64,000 bases of DNA. Origin: an uncultured Roseobacter sp. GTDB lineage: Bacteria > Pseudomonadota > Alphaproteobacteria > Rhodobacterales > Rhodobacteraceae. Below are positions 25,666-33,629 of this stretch, one piece after another. The translations under genes and the position numbers were made by a program. The first letter of the stretch is position 1. Every line of letters begins with the position of its first letter. Where the stretch lies: positions 62,001-126,000 of the forward strand of contig NZ_CANMDB010000007.1 of assembly GCF_947496515.1 (NCBI RefSeq). The letters run 5' to 3'. The notes under the pieces are model-generated. The model ran no database searches. It saw nothing but the letters and a program-made list of their open reading frames with translations, and was not told the DNA's origin.

Positions 25666-26497
25666 TTTCTCAAATGACCACAGCGCGTTGGCGTTGAACA
25701 CTGCCACTTTGGGTCACAATATGAAGGGCTGCGGCGCGGGGTGGTCGCCGGAACAGGTGATTGATGCCTGCGCTGCGCGTGGTTTTGGCGGCGTCGTGTT
25801 TTGGCGACGCGAAATTGGGGGTCGCGCCCAGCAGATCGGCGACCGTGTACGGGCGTCGGATATGCAGGTTGTCGGTCTGTGCAGGACGCCATATCTCACG
25901 GGGCGGGACGCGGGATCAGACGATGAGGTCAAGGCCAGCATCGACATGGCTGCTGCTCTGGGGGCCCCTGTCCTGACCATCGTGACCGGCGGGACAGAGC
26001 CGGGCACCACGGGCGTGCTCGAAAGCCAGAAGCGACTGGCCGAGCGTCTGTCGATCTTGGCACCTTACGCCGGGCAGCGGGGGGTCAAGCTGGCACTGGA
26101 ACCCCTGAACCCCATGTTTGGCGGCAACCGGACGTGCATTTTTACCGTGGCTGACGCCTTGGCGGTGTGCGACATGGTCGGTCTGGACCATCTGGGCGTT
26201 GCCGTCGATGTGTATCATGTCTGGTGGGACCGTTTGCTGAGCGAAAGTCTGCGTCGCGCCGAGGGGCGGATTTTAGGCTTTCATCTGTGTGACTGGCTGG
26301 AAGACACAACTGACATGCTGCTGGATCGCGGGATGATGGGCCATGGCGTGGCTGATCTGAAGACCCTGCGCGGCCTGGTCGAGGGGGCCGGATACGAGGG
26401 ATTTTGCGAAGTCGAGATATTCAGCGAGAAATGGTGGAGTACGGAGCCTGAAGAGGTGCTGGACCTGATCGTGGAGCGTTTCAGGAAGGTCTGTTGA
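25658..26497 (+). CDS. Sugar phosphate isomerase/epimerase-like TIM barrel (AP endonuclease family 2)
   Basis: A 279-residue xylose-isomerase-like TIM barrel. The metal-ligand pattern is visible: KLALEPLNP near residue 145 (Glu), GVAVDVYHVWWD near 185 (Asp, His), GFHLCDW near 207 (His, Asp), and FCEVEIFSEKWW near 247 (Glu). The start is taken as TTG at 25658 because the N-terminus RDFSNDHSALALNTATLG matches what I recall of family members; this overlaps the DUF993 gene by eight bases. Members include isomerases, epimerases and the alpha subunit of C-glycoside-cleaving enzymes. Last gene of the operon and of the island. Confidence 0.85.
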   Translation: MRDFSNDHSALALNTATLGHNMKGCGAGWSPEQVIDACAARGFGGVVFWRREIGGRAQQIGDRVRASDMQVVGLCRTPYLTGRDAGSDDEVKASIDMAAALGAPVLTIVTGGTEPGTTGVLESQKRLAERLSILAPYAGQRGVKLALEPLNPMFGGNRTCIFTVADALAVCDMVGLDHLGVAVDVYHVWWDRLLSESLRRAEGRILGFHLCDWLEDTTDMLLDRGMMGHGVADLKTLRGLVEGAGYEGFCEVEIFSEKWWSTEPEEVLDLIVERFRKVC

Positions 26498-26929
26498 AGA
26501 GACGCGGGCCGGTATCGGTTCGATGACGAGTGAGACGAGCCGCGATCCGATAAACGTTCCAGCGCCGATGCCAAGGCAACCTTTGAAGGCCAAACCAACC
26601 GGCGTGCATCCAAAACCGCATTGATCCCGGTGAAGTTAGCTGGTTGGCCGCAGGGCTTGGGTTTCGGTGCTACGTTGCGTCGATACGGTCTATGACCTCT
26701 ACGATACTGTTGCGGCCAGATCGGCGGGCGGCCTTCGGCTCAGCGAAATTTATATTTCATTTTGACCTTGGTCATCTTCACCATGGAAAAGCGAAGGTGT
26801 ACTTCCGGGCCCGAAAGACAGCCAATCAATGCGCCTTTCCATCGCCATCCACATATGACGAGATAAATGGTTTTGCGTCGCAGACAACACCCCCGCGTCC
26901 GAGTGCATTACATGCCAGGATTTCGGGAA
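26498..26929. other. Gap without a recognisable gene
   Basis: This 432-base stretch separates the island from the tRNA-Ala gene. No protein-like frame, insertion sequence or clear terminator was seen. It is the 3' boundary of the catabolic island. No direct repeat of the tRNA 3' end was noticed in this gap, so there is no sign that the tRNA served as an integration site. Confidence 0.5.
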
Positions 26930-27005
26930 TGGTGGAGCCTAGCGGGATCGAACCGCTGACCTCCTGCATGCCATGCAGGCGCTCTCCCAGCTGAGCTAAG
27001 GCCCC
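26930..27005 (-). tRNA. tRNA-Ala (anticodon GGC)
   Basis: A 76-base tRNA on the minus strand, including an encoded CCA. The acceptor stem starts GGGGCCT, the D arm reads AGCTCAGCTGGGAGAGC, the anticodon stem CCTGC/GCAGG encloses the loop ATGGCAT giving anticodon GGC, and the T arm has GGTTCGATCCC. It reads GCC/GCU alanine codons. Confidence 0.97.
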
Positions 27006-27081
27006 ATCATGCGCCGCTGAATAGGCGCTACGCAGGTCAGGATCAAGCGCAAAAGCACCCTGATCCGCGCGTTTTTTCCGG

Positions 27082-27414
27082 TCAGCTGTCGTCGTCCTCG
27101 GCTGCCACATCCGCGATTTCTTCGAGCGGTACGTTGTCGTCGTCGTCCTCATCGTCGTCCAGCAGATCATCGCCCAGATCGACATCCACATCATCGGCGT
27201 CATCTTCGAGCACCGCGTCTTCGTCGTCTTTCTTGGCTTTTGCTTTGGCGGAAGCCGCGTCTTCTGCATCGGCCGCGATCATACGCGACTTGCTCAGATC
27301 AACCTCGACCACTTCACCCGTGTAGGGGCTGACGATCGGGTTCTTGTTGAGGTCATAGAAACGTTTGCCGGATGTGGGGCAGAGGCGCTTCGTTCCCCAT
27401 TCTTCGTTGGGCAT
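27082..27414 (-). CDS. TIGR02300 / FYDLN-acid domain protein
   Basis: A 110-residue protein typical of alphaproteobacteria. The conserved N-terminal block contains TKRLCPTSGKRFYDLNKNPI, with one or two cysteines and the FYDLN motif that names the family. The C-terminal half is a low-complexity acidic tail of Asp, Glu and Ala with a run of D residues near 85-95. Function is not known. AAAGGGGG lies before the ATG; much longer in-frame extensions upstream are antisense to the YgjP gene and were rejected. It lies 76 bases from the tRNA gene. Confidence 0.9.
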   Translation of the reverse strand: MPNEEWGTKRLCPTSGKRFYDLNKNPIVSPYTGEVVEVDLSKSRMIAADAEDAASAKAKAKKDDEDAVLEDDADDVDVDLGDDLLDDDEDDDDNVPLEEIADVAAEDDDS

Positions 27415-27516
27415 GAAAACCCCCTTTGCAATTACGGTTTTGATGGTGATGATCCAGGCCAAGTGCCATATGAGACGAGGGCTGTAAAGGCCCCGCCCCC
27501 GCCGTGGAGAACCAAT

Positions 27517-28215
27517 ATGTCCCAGAATATCCTCGCGGGTGATCCACCGATCCCGCTGGTGCTGCGCCGCTCGGCCCGGGCACGCCGGATCTCCCTGCGG
27601 ATTTCGCAACTGGACGGGCGCGTGACGCTGACCTTGCCACCACGGGTGCCCGAGCGCGAGGCGCTGAGTTTCGCGCGCGAAAAAGAAAGCTGGATCCGCA
27701 AGCACCTTGCCGAACGCGGCGCCGATGTGGTGATGGGGATCGGCGCGCAGGTGCCGATCAGCGGACGATTGCACGACGTCGTGACGGGCACACAGAGGCG
27801 CATTCGGATAACCGATGGCATAGTGGAGGTGCCGGGTCCTGCAAACACTGTAGGACCCAGGCTGGCGGCACATTTGCGGGGGCTGGCGCGAACGCGCCTC
27901 GCGGCGGCGTCGGATCGCTATTCTGCAAAGCTGGGAAAGCCCTATACGGCCATCACCCTGCGGGATACGCGCTCTCGCTGGGGGTCATGCACCGGGACGG
28001 GGCGGCTGATGTATTCCTGGCGGCTGATCCTTGCCCCGCCGGAGGTACTTGACTACGTTGCCGCCCATGAGGTCGCGCATCTTAGGGAGATGAACCATTC
28101 GCCGGCGTTCTGGGATCAGGTGACCCGGTTATACGGCGCATACGCAGAACCGCGGAAATGGCTGAGAACGAACGGTGGGGATTTGCACCGCTACCGTTTT
28201 GCGCCGCCCGCTTGA
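27517..28215 (+). CDS. YgjP-like metal-dependent hydrolase (DUF45/M48-related)
   Basis: A 232-residue protein with the YgjP fold. The zinc protease motif HEVAH is at residues 184-188, followed by LREMNHSPAFWDQV, which supplies a third ligand histidine. The preceding TRSRWGSCTGTGRLMYSWRL block is characteristic of the family. Likely a cytoplasmic metalloprotease of unknown target. The ATG at 27517 gives the usual family length; an upstream in-frame start adds a Pro-rich extension without a good ribosome-binding site. Confidence 0.88.
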   Translation: MSQNILAGDPPIPLVLRRSARARRISLRISQLDGRVTLTLPPRVPEREALSFAREKESWIRKHLAERGADVVMGIGAQVPISGRLHDVVTGTQRRIRITDGIVEVPGPANTVGPRLAAHLRGLARTRLAAASDRYSAKLGKPYTAITLRDTRSRWGSCTGTGRLMYSWRLILAPPEVLDYVAAHEVAHLREMNHSPAFWDQVTRLYGAYAEPRKWLRTNGGDLHRYRFAPPA

Positions 28216-28246
28216 CCATCCGGCGCCTTGTGATCACACTCGCCCC

Positions 28247-28897
28247 ATGATCCTGAACCCCCGTCCCGTCGATGCCGCGACAGCGGCCCACGATCGTGTC
28301 TACCGCGCGCTGCGCAGTCGTATCATGCAGGGGGATCTGCCCCCCGGTGCTGGCTTGACCCTGCGCGGGATCGGCCGGGAGTTCAACGTATCCATGACGC
28401 CCGCGCGCGAGGCGGTGCGGCGGCTGGTGGCGGAGGGCGCGCTCACCATGTCGTCTTCCGGTCGCGTCTCCACACCGGAGCTCAGCAACGAGCGCATCGA
28501 AGAGCTGGCGGCACTGCGTGCTCTGCTCGAGGTTGAATTGGCCAGCCGCGCCTTGCCCCGGGCACATATGGCCCTGATCGAGCGCATGCAGATGATCAAT
28601 ACCACCATCGCGGAGGCGGTCGCGCACCGCGATGCTGCCAGCTACATCCGGACCAATCTGGAGTTTCACCGCACGCTCTACCTGCGGGCCCAGGCCCCCG
28701 CGATGCTGGCCATGGCTGAAACTGTCTGGCTACAGATGGGGCCGACCATGCGGGCACTCTATGGTCGATTGCGCAAGACAGAACCGCCGCAGTTTCATCG
28801 CCTGATCCTCGCGGCGCTGCGCGCGGGCGATGAACCGGGGCTACGGCTGGCTGTTCGCTCCGACGTCACCCAAGGGTTACGGATGCTTGCAAGCTAG
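28247..28897 (+). CDS. GntR-family transcriptional regulator (FCD/FadR subfamily)
   Basis: A 216-residue regulator. The winged helix-turn-helix covers about residues 15-75 (VYRALRSRIMQGDLPPGAGLTLRGIGREFNVS, then TPAREAVRRLVAEG, in the usual order). The C-terminal helical FCD ligand domain contains LRALLEVELASRALPRA and FHRTLYLRAQAP with its metal-binding histidine. Such proteins usually repress genes for uptake or breakdown of small acids. No obvious target neighbour; it follows the YgjP gene by 31 bases and may be co-transcribed. No link to the island's dyads is expected. Confidence 0.9.
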   Translation: MILNPRPVDAATAAHDRVYRALRSRIMQGDLPPGAGLTLRGIGREFNVSMTPAREAVRRLVAEGALTMSSSGRVSTPELSNERIEELAALRALLEVELASRALPRAHMALIERMQMINTTIAEAVAHRDAASYIRTNLEFHRTLYLRAQAPAMLAMAETVWLQMGPTMRALYGRLRKTEPPQFHRLILAALRAGDEPGLRLAVRSDVTQGLRMLAS

Positions 28898-29103
28898 CAG
28901 AACCCGCGTGGCGTCGACTGCTTCATGGGTCAGAGGTATTCCGAGGCGTTGCTGCGGCTGGCATACCCGCCCGACTGGTCCGATCCGTCACGGGCGAGAC
29001 GCGTCAAATTTGAACAAGATCCTGCCGCGAAGATGCCACATTTTCACGTTTTAATAGAATTGTACGCACCACGGGGGGGGCGCTAAATGAGTAATTTGTT
29101 ACA

Positions 29104-29586
29104 ATGGCACGGAAAAAGAAACGATTTAAAGGACGGATCAGGCCCGCCTGGACCTATGATCTGGACCTGTTGGTCGGGCTCATCTCTGAGCTCGCGGCCT
29201 CGGATGGTGAAGTGGCGACAGTCAGCCGTGACGAGCTCGCACGTGATATTCTGGGGCCATGGCCATGGATGCGGGTACTGATCGCGGAGACGGACAAAAA
29301 AGTGGTTGGGTATGCCGCGCTTTGCCCCGTGGCGGAACTGCAGTTTGGCAAGCGAGGTCTTGAGGTCCAGCACCTTTTCGTGGTGACCAAGGCACGCCGG
29401 ACCGGCGTCGCGACGGCGCTGATCCGTGCCGGTCAGGATCTGGCGCTCGACGAAGGCTGCACCTATCTGTCTGTTGGCGCGCATCCGGAGAATGAGGTGG
29501 CGCGCGGCATCTACTTACGTATGGGATTTGCACCGCAGGCCGATCCGTGGCCGCGCTTTCACATTGCGCTCACACGGCAGGGCTGA
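29104..29586 (+). CDS. GNAT-family N-acetyltransferase
   Basis: A 160-residue acetyltransferase. The acetyl-CoA binding motif is the segment VTKARRTGVATALIRAG near residue 100, after the beta-4 strand EVQHLFV. The C-terminal GIYLRMGF is also typical. N-terminal residues are strongly basic (ARKKKRFKGR). The acceptor is unknown. The upstream 200 bases (28898-29103) hold no other gene. It converges with accA, with ten bases between stop codons. Confidence 0.85.
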   Translation: MARKKKRFKGRIRPAWTYDLDLLVGLISELAASDGEVATVSRDELARDILGPWPWMRVLIAETDKKVVGYAALCPVAELQFGKRGLEVQHLFVVTKARRTGVATALIRAGQDLALDEGCTYLSVGAHPENEVARGIYLRMGFAPQADPWPRFHIALTRQG

Positions 29587-29596
29587 AGCCCGCAGC

Positions 29597-30559
29597 TCAG
29601 GCAGCGAGCCCGTTGCTGCCCAGATCCAGGAACTTGGTCCGTCGCTCGGTCACGAGCGTGGCTGCGTCCTTACCGTCCAGATCGCCCAACATTGCCTCGA
29701 TCGCGCGGCCGACGGCCGCGATGGCCGCAGTGGGGTCTCTGTGAGCACCCCCCAGCGGCTCTGCGATGATGCGCTCGATCACGCCAAGCTGTTTGAGATC
29801 CTCCGCCGTGAGCCGGAGCGCCTCCGCCGCCTCGCGCATTTTTTCCGCGTCTTTCCACAGGATCGAGGCGCAGCCTTCCGGGCTGATCACCGAATAGACC
29901 GAATGCTCCAACATCGCGACACGGTTCGCCGTGGCAAAGGCCACTGCCCCGCCGGAGCCCCCTTCGCCGATGATGACAGAGATTACCGGTACCCCGATCT
30001 GCAGGCACTTTTCCGTGGCGCGTGCTATGGCTTCGGACTGGCCGCGTTCTTCGGCACCCTTGCCCGGGTAGGCGCCCGGGGTGTCCACCAGCGTGATCAC
30101 AGGGAGTTTGAACCGGTGCGCCAGATCCATCAGCCGGATCGCCTTGCGGTACCCCTCGGGGCGGGCCATGCCGAAATTCCGTTCGATCCTGGATTTCGTA
30201 TCGTGGCCCTTTTCGTGGCCAATCACCATGACCGGGCGGTCGCCCAGCCGCGCCAGCCCGCCCATGACGGCCTGATCGTCGGCGAAATTCCTGTCACCCG
30301 CAAGCGCCGTGTAGTCGGTGAAAAGCGCGTCGATATAGTCACGGCAATGGGGGCGTTCTGCATGGCGGGCGACCTGACACTTGCGCCACGGAGAGAGCGA
30401 TTTGTAGAGATCGGCCAGCATCGCCCGTCCCTTGGCGTCGAGCGCTGCGGCCTCTTCGGTCACATCCATTTCGTCGTTGGCGCGCGCGAGGGCGCGCAGC
30501 TCTTCTGCCTTGCCTTCGATTTCGGCGAGGGGTTTTTCGAAATCCATGTATTGGGTCAC
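29597..30559 (-). CDS. accA: Acetyl-CoA carboxylase carboxyltransferase subunit alpha
   Basis: A 320-residue subunit that, with AccD, moves the carboxyl group from biotin to acetyl-CoA to make malonyl-CoA for fatty-acid synthesis. Sequence and length match roseobacter Acc[20 protein letters not shown] near residue 58, [27 protein letters not shown] near 114 and [28 protein letters not shown]-like core near 205 (quoted in part: [20 protein letters not shown]). The start is taken as GTG at 30559, because the family begins [16 protein letters not shown] and AGAAGG lies at the right distance before it; an ATG four codons later is the alternative. Confidence 0.95.
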   Translation of the reverse strand: MTQYMDFEKPLAEIEGKAEELRALARANDEMDVTEEAAALDAKGRAMLADLYKSLSPWRKCQVARHAERPHCRDYIDALFTDYTALAGDRNFADDQAVMGGLARLGDRPVMVIGHEKGHDTKSRIERNFGMARPEGYRKAIRLMDLAHRFKLPVITLVDTPGAYPGKGAEERGQSEAIARATEKCLQIGVPVISVIIGEGGSGGAVAFATANRVAMLEHSVYSVISPEGCASILWKDAEKMREAAEALRLTAEDLKQLGVIERIIAEPLGGAHRDPTAAIAAVGRAIEAMLGDLDGKDAATLVTERRTKFLDLGSNGLAA

Positions 30560-30623
30560 GGGTCGGCCTTCTTTTGCTCTTGTCGTTATATGGCGGGCAT
30601 TGCCGCGCAATGCAACGCGGGCG

Positions 30624-31220
30624 TCAGCTGGGAAAGAGCACCGGGTAGAGCGACGCAATCAGCAAAAGTGCCATGCCCCGGTTGAACAGTGTCAGGCGGC
30701 GTGGGTCGGTCAGCAGCCGTGCCATTTGCTGGCCGAGCACCGTCCAGAGCGTGATGGCGGGCAGGTTGACGGTCGCAAACGTGAGCGCCACGGCCACAAA
30801 GGCGCCGAGTGTCTGGCTCTGCGCGTAGACGGACAGTGCCGTCAGCGCCATGGCCCAGGCCTTGGGATTGACCCACTGGAAGGCGGCGGCCTGCAGGAAG
30901 GTCATGGGCCGCCCCGTATTGGCATCCCGGTCCAGCGGTGCCGCGGTCGCGATCCGCCAGGCCAGATACCCAAGGTAGAGCACGGAGAGGACCTGGAGGA
31001 GCGTGTAGCTGGCGGGGTGACGCGCGAAGACCTCCGCGAGACCCGCGCCGACGAGCACGATCATCACGCCGAAGCCGATGGAAATGCCCAGCATATGCGG
31101 GATGGATCTCATGAAGCCGTAATTCGCGCCCGAGGCCATGAGCATCAGGTTGTTGGGCCCGGGCGTTGCGGAGGTGACGAAGGCAAAGAGCACGAGGGCG
31201 GTGAGGAGTTCGGTTGTCAT
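30624..31220 (-). CDS. LysE/RhtB-family amino-acid exporter
   Basis: A 198-residue membrane protein with about five to six hydrophobic helices. The family signature is at the N-terminus: [21 protein letters not shown], followed by [21 protein letters not shown]. Such proteins export amino acids or homoserine lactones when they accumulate. It is divergent from an Lrp-type regulator gene with a 72-base intergenic region that holds ATTGC/GCAAT repeats, a classical regulator-exporter arrangement. It lies 64 bases upstream of accA on the same strand. Confidence 0.9.
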   Translation of the reverse strand: MTTELLTALVLFAFVTSATPGPNNLMLMASGANYGFMRSIPHMLGISIGFGVMIVLVGAGLAEVFARHPASYTLLQVLSVLYLGYLAWRIATAAPLDRDANTGRPMTFLQAAAFQWVNPKAWAMALTALSVYAQSQTLGAFVAVALTFATVNLPAITLWTVLGQQMARLLTDPRRLTLFNRGMALLLIASLYPVLFPS

Positions 31221-31223
31221 GGC

Positions 31224-31290
31224 GCAATCATCACCGTGCTGGACCGATTTGAAATTGCGTTCTTGTGAGGGAATTGCCTATTTGTGCAAT
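31224..31290. promoter_or_regulatory. Lrp-type repeat region between exporter and regulator
   Basis: Half-sites GCAAT (31224-31228), ATTGC (31254-31258), ATTGC (31273-31277) and GCAAT (31286-31290). The last two form an inverted repeat over 18 bases with an 8-base spacer. Several spaced half-sites around both promoters suit the multimeric binding of Lrp/AsnC proteins. The binding is inferred. Confidence 0.45.
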
Positions 31291-31292
31291 AT

Positions 31293-31745
31293 ATGACCAT
31301 GATTGATCAGAAATCCGAAGAGATATTGCATATCCTCAAACGAGACGGGCGCATCAGCAACCTTGCCTTGGCGGAGCGGGTCGGATTGTCGCCCTCTGCC
31401 TGCTTGCGCCGGGTGCAGGAGATGGAGCGCGCCGGTGTCATCCGCGGCTACCGGGTGGTGTTGGATGCGCAGGCGGTTGGTATCGGGTTCGTCGCCTATA
31501 TCGGGGTGGGCCTCAACGATCACTCCAAGACATCCCAGGAGGCGTTCGAGCGGGCGATCTCTCTCACGCCGGAGGTGGTTGAATGCCACAATATCACCGG
31601 TACAATCGAATACTTGCTGCGTGTAGAATGTGCGGATCTACCCAGCTACAAGCGGTTTCATACGGACAAGCTCGGCGCGTTGCCGCAGGTCAATGCGATC
31701 ACCTCCTATGTGGTCATGGGCTCGCCCAAGGACGAGCGGGCGTGA
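31293..31745 (+). CDS. Lrp/AsnC-family transcriptional regulator
   Basis: A regulator of about 150 residues. The N-terminal helix-turn-helix is at residues 5-50 (ILHILKRDGRISNLALAERVGLSPSACLRRV, shown in part), and the C-terminal RAM ligand domain ends with TSYVVMGSPKDE. It probably senses an amino acid and controls the divergent LysE exporter. The start is uncertain: ATG at 31293, ATG at 31299 or GTG at 31284 are all in frame, and none has a strong ribosome-binding site. The 31293 choice gives the usual family N-terminus. Confidence 0.9.
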   Translation: MTMIDQKSEEILHILKRDGRISNLALAERVGLSPSACLRRVQEMERAGVIRGYRVVLDAQAVGIGFVAYIGVGLNDHSKTSQEAFERAISLTPEVVECHNITGTIEYLLRVECADLPSYKRFHTDKLGALPQVNAITSYVVMGSPKDERA

Positions 31746-31884
31746 CAGAGTTTTCTTGCCTCCGGCGGGAGTTTATCTGGCAAGATGAGCGAGCTATGGC
31801 GTCTGACGCAATGCCTGAAACCTGACGCTTTTACATCGCTGATGTCAGGCGGCCGTGCGCGATCTAAGTTTTTGGCAGGGCGCC

Positions 31885-32355
31885 TTAGTGCGCGGCTTGA
31901 TCGGCAATCTCGGCAAAGCGGTCGTCCAGTTGCCGTGCGAGGTTCGCGAGATCGGGACCGCCTTCCGGGGTGTAGGGAGCGAAGACGAAGCCAGGTGTCT
32001 TGTAGGACAGGGTGGCGGTGCCGTTCGATTCCTCGGTGACATAGAAGCGGATGGGTGCTTCGATCATCGCCGCGGTCGAGAGCGCCAGGATTCTGACGGC
32101 GAAATCATTGTTGAAGACACCGACGACGCGGTTTTGCGGGATGGTGATGCCACGGGCCTTGGCAGCACCCGTGGGTCCGGCCTGGGTGACGACACCCATG
32201 CCGTGCGCTTTGACGGCGGCTTTCAGATCGTCCAGCAGCGTGGCATGAGGTTTCTGGGTCGTGATCACGACCCAGCCCTCGCGCGGGGCGATGGATTGGG
32301 CATGGGCCACGGTTGCCGTCAGAAGGCACAGGCAAATGGCGAGAAAGGATCTCAT
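31885..32355 (-). CDS. Secreted DUF302 protein
   Basis: A 156-residue protein with a Sec signal peptide (MRSFLAICLCLLTATVAHAQ, cleavage near residue 19) and a single DUF302 domain. DUF302 proteins are small alpha/beta proteins of unknown role, found exported in many proteobacteria. The domain is seen from TTQKPHATLLDDLKAAVKAHG to the conserved VVGVFNNDFAVRILALS. ATG at 32355 was preferred to an upstream in-frame start because it exposes the signal peptide. It lies 67 bases downstream of mcl1 on the same strand. It has no recognised partner here. Confidence 0.85.
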   Translation of the reverse strand: MRSFLAICLCLLTATVAHAQSIAPREGWVVITTQKPHATLLDDLKAAVKAHGMGVVTQAGPTGAAKARGITIPQNRVVGVFNNDFAVRILALSTAAMIEAPIRFYVTEESNGTATLSYKTPGFVFAPYTPEGGPDLANLARQLDDRFAEIADQAAH

Positions 32356-32422
32356 GGCGGGCTCCTTGCTTGGACCAGCCCATAAGGTCAGCCAGGCCCC
32401 GCTTTGCCAAGTCACGCTTGCG

Positions 32423-33379
32423 CTAGCCGGCGATCATCTCCGATTGCCGCACGATGACCTCAGCCTGTTTGATCGAGGCGATATCGACGAGGCGGCCCTT
32501 GTAGACAGTGGCCCCTTCGCCATTGGCCTTGGCGGTTTCCATGGCGGTGAGGATCTCGCGTGCTTCGGCGACCGCTTCTTCGGATGGGGTGAAGACCTCG
32601 TTGGCAATGGCCACCTGTTTGGGATGGATGGCCCATTTGCCCACCATCCCGAGCGTGGCGGAGCGGCGGGCCTGGGCGCGGAAACCCTCGTCATCCGTGA
32701 AATCGCCGAAAGGACCATCGACCGGCAGCACGCCATGGGTACGGCAGGCGGCGACGATGGCGGCCTGTGCCCAGTGCCAGGGGTCGGACCAGTGTTTTTG
32801 CCCCTCGCGGATCATATAGTAGTTTTCCTGCGTGCCGCCGATCCCCGTGGTGGCCATGCCCATGGAGGCGGCGAAATCGGCGGCTCCGAGGCTCATCGCA
32901 GCGAGGCGTGGGGAACTCGCGGCGATCTCTTCGACATGGGCGATGCCTGCAGCGGATTCGATGATGACCTCGAAGGTAATGGGCTTGTCGCGGCCCTTGG
33001 CGGCCTCGATCGCGGTGACCAGCGCGTCAACCGCGTAGATGTCCGCCGCGCAGCCCACCTTGGGGATCATGATCTGGTCAAGGCGGGGGTCGGCCTGCTC
33101 CATCAAATCGACCACATCGCGGTACCAGTAGGGTGTGTCGAGGCCGTTGATCCGTACCGAGAGCGTCTTGTTGCCCCAGTCAATATCCGTGATTGCCGCG
33201 ATGATATTGGCGCGGGCGCTGTCCTTGTCGGTCGGGGCCACGCTGTCCTCCAGATCGAGATTGATCACGTCCGCAGCAGAGGCGGCCATTTTTTCGAAGA
33301 TCGCGGGCCGGGAGCCGGGGCCGAAGAGTTGGCAGCGGTTGGGTCGCGCGAGCGGTGCGGGCTGGAGGCGGAAGCTCAT
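32423..33379 (-). CDS. mcl1: L-malyl-CoA/beta-methylmalyl-CoA lyase
   Basis: A 318-residue HpcH/HpaI-type lyase that cleaves L-malyl-CoA to acetyl-CoA and glyoxylate and beta-methylmalyl-CoA to propionyl-CoA and glyoxylate, in the ethylmalonyl-CoA pathway. The sequence closely follows what I know of Rhodobacter Mcl1: MSFRLQPAPLARPNRCQLFG at the N-terminus, INLDLEDSVAP near 46, the metal-binding acid in FEVIIESAAG near 141, and LVDIASIKQAEVIVRQSEM near the end. The ATG at 33379 matches the family start. It is divergent from dgcN, across a region with TTGCAG repeats. Its presence implies growth on acetate or C1/C2 units by this pathway. Confidence 0.95.
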   Translation of the reverse strand: MSFRLQPAPLARPNRCQLFGPGSRPAIFEKMAASAADVINLDLEDSVAPTDKDSARANIIAAITDIDWGNKTLSVRINGLDTPYWYRDVVDLMEQADPRLDQIMIPKVGCAADIYAVDALVTAIEAAKGRDKPITFEVIIESAAGIAHVEEIAASSPRLAAMSLGAADFAASMGMATTGIGGTQENYYMIREGQKHWSDPWHWAQAAIVAACRTHGVLPVDGPFGDFTDDEGFRAQARRSATLGMVGKWAIHPKQVAIANEVFTPSEEAVAEAREILTAMETAKANGEGATVYKGRLVDIASIKQAEVIVRQSEMIAG

Positions 33380-33443
33380 CGGCGTATCCTTGAGTAATAA
33401 AGTTGCGAAGATATTGGTTTGGTTGGTATGAAATTGCGCATGA

Positions 33444-33472
33444 TGCTGCAAGTGCATTTTGCAGTTGCAGCA
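33444..33472. promoter_or_regulatory. TGCAA repeat cluster in the mcl1/dgcN divergent region
   Basis: CTGCAA (33446-33451) and TTGCAG (33459-33464) form an inverted repeat with a 7-base spacer, and a second TTGCAG follows directly (33465-33470); TGCTGCAA and TTGCAGCA are also an inverted pair over the whole segment. It lies 65 bases upstream of mcl1. Short-chain acyl-CoA regulators of the PccR/RamB group use TTTGCAAA-like half-sites, so this may be their target. That link is inference. Confidence 0.4.
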
Positions 33473-33629
33473 AGAGACTCGCTTGAGTGATGTCTGAACG
33501 CTCAGATATTCGCGGTTATGCGGGCTTCTTCGAAGAATAGTGCAGTTTGTGCCGCAGTATGGCGTATTTTAAGATGTGTTTGCGCTCGGATCGCGGCAGA
33601 TTGCGGCAAATCTTAAGGAGTCCCTGACC

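Noticed and set aside
26930-27005. tRNA-Ala as an integration site for the catabolic island
   Set aside because: No integrase gene, no direct repeat of the tRNA 3' end and no change in composition at the boundary were seen.
29087-29281. An alternative 64-codon frame at the start of the GNAT gene
   Set aside because: It overlaps the GNAT gene in a different frame and lacks protein-like features.
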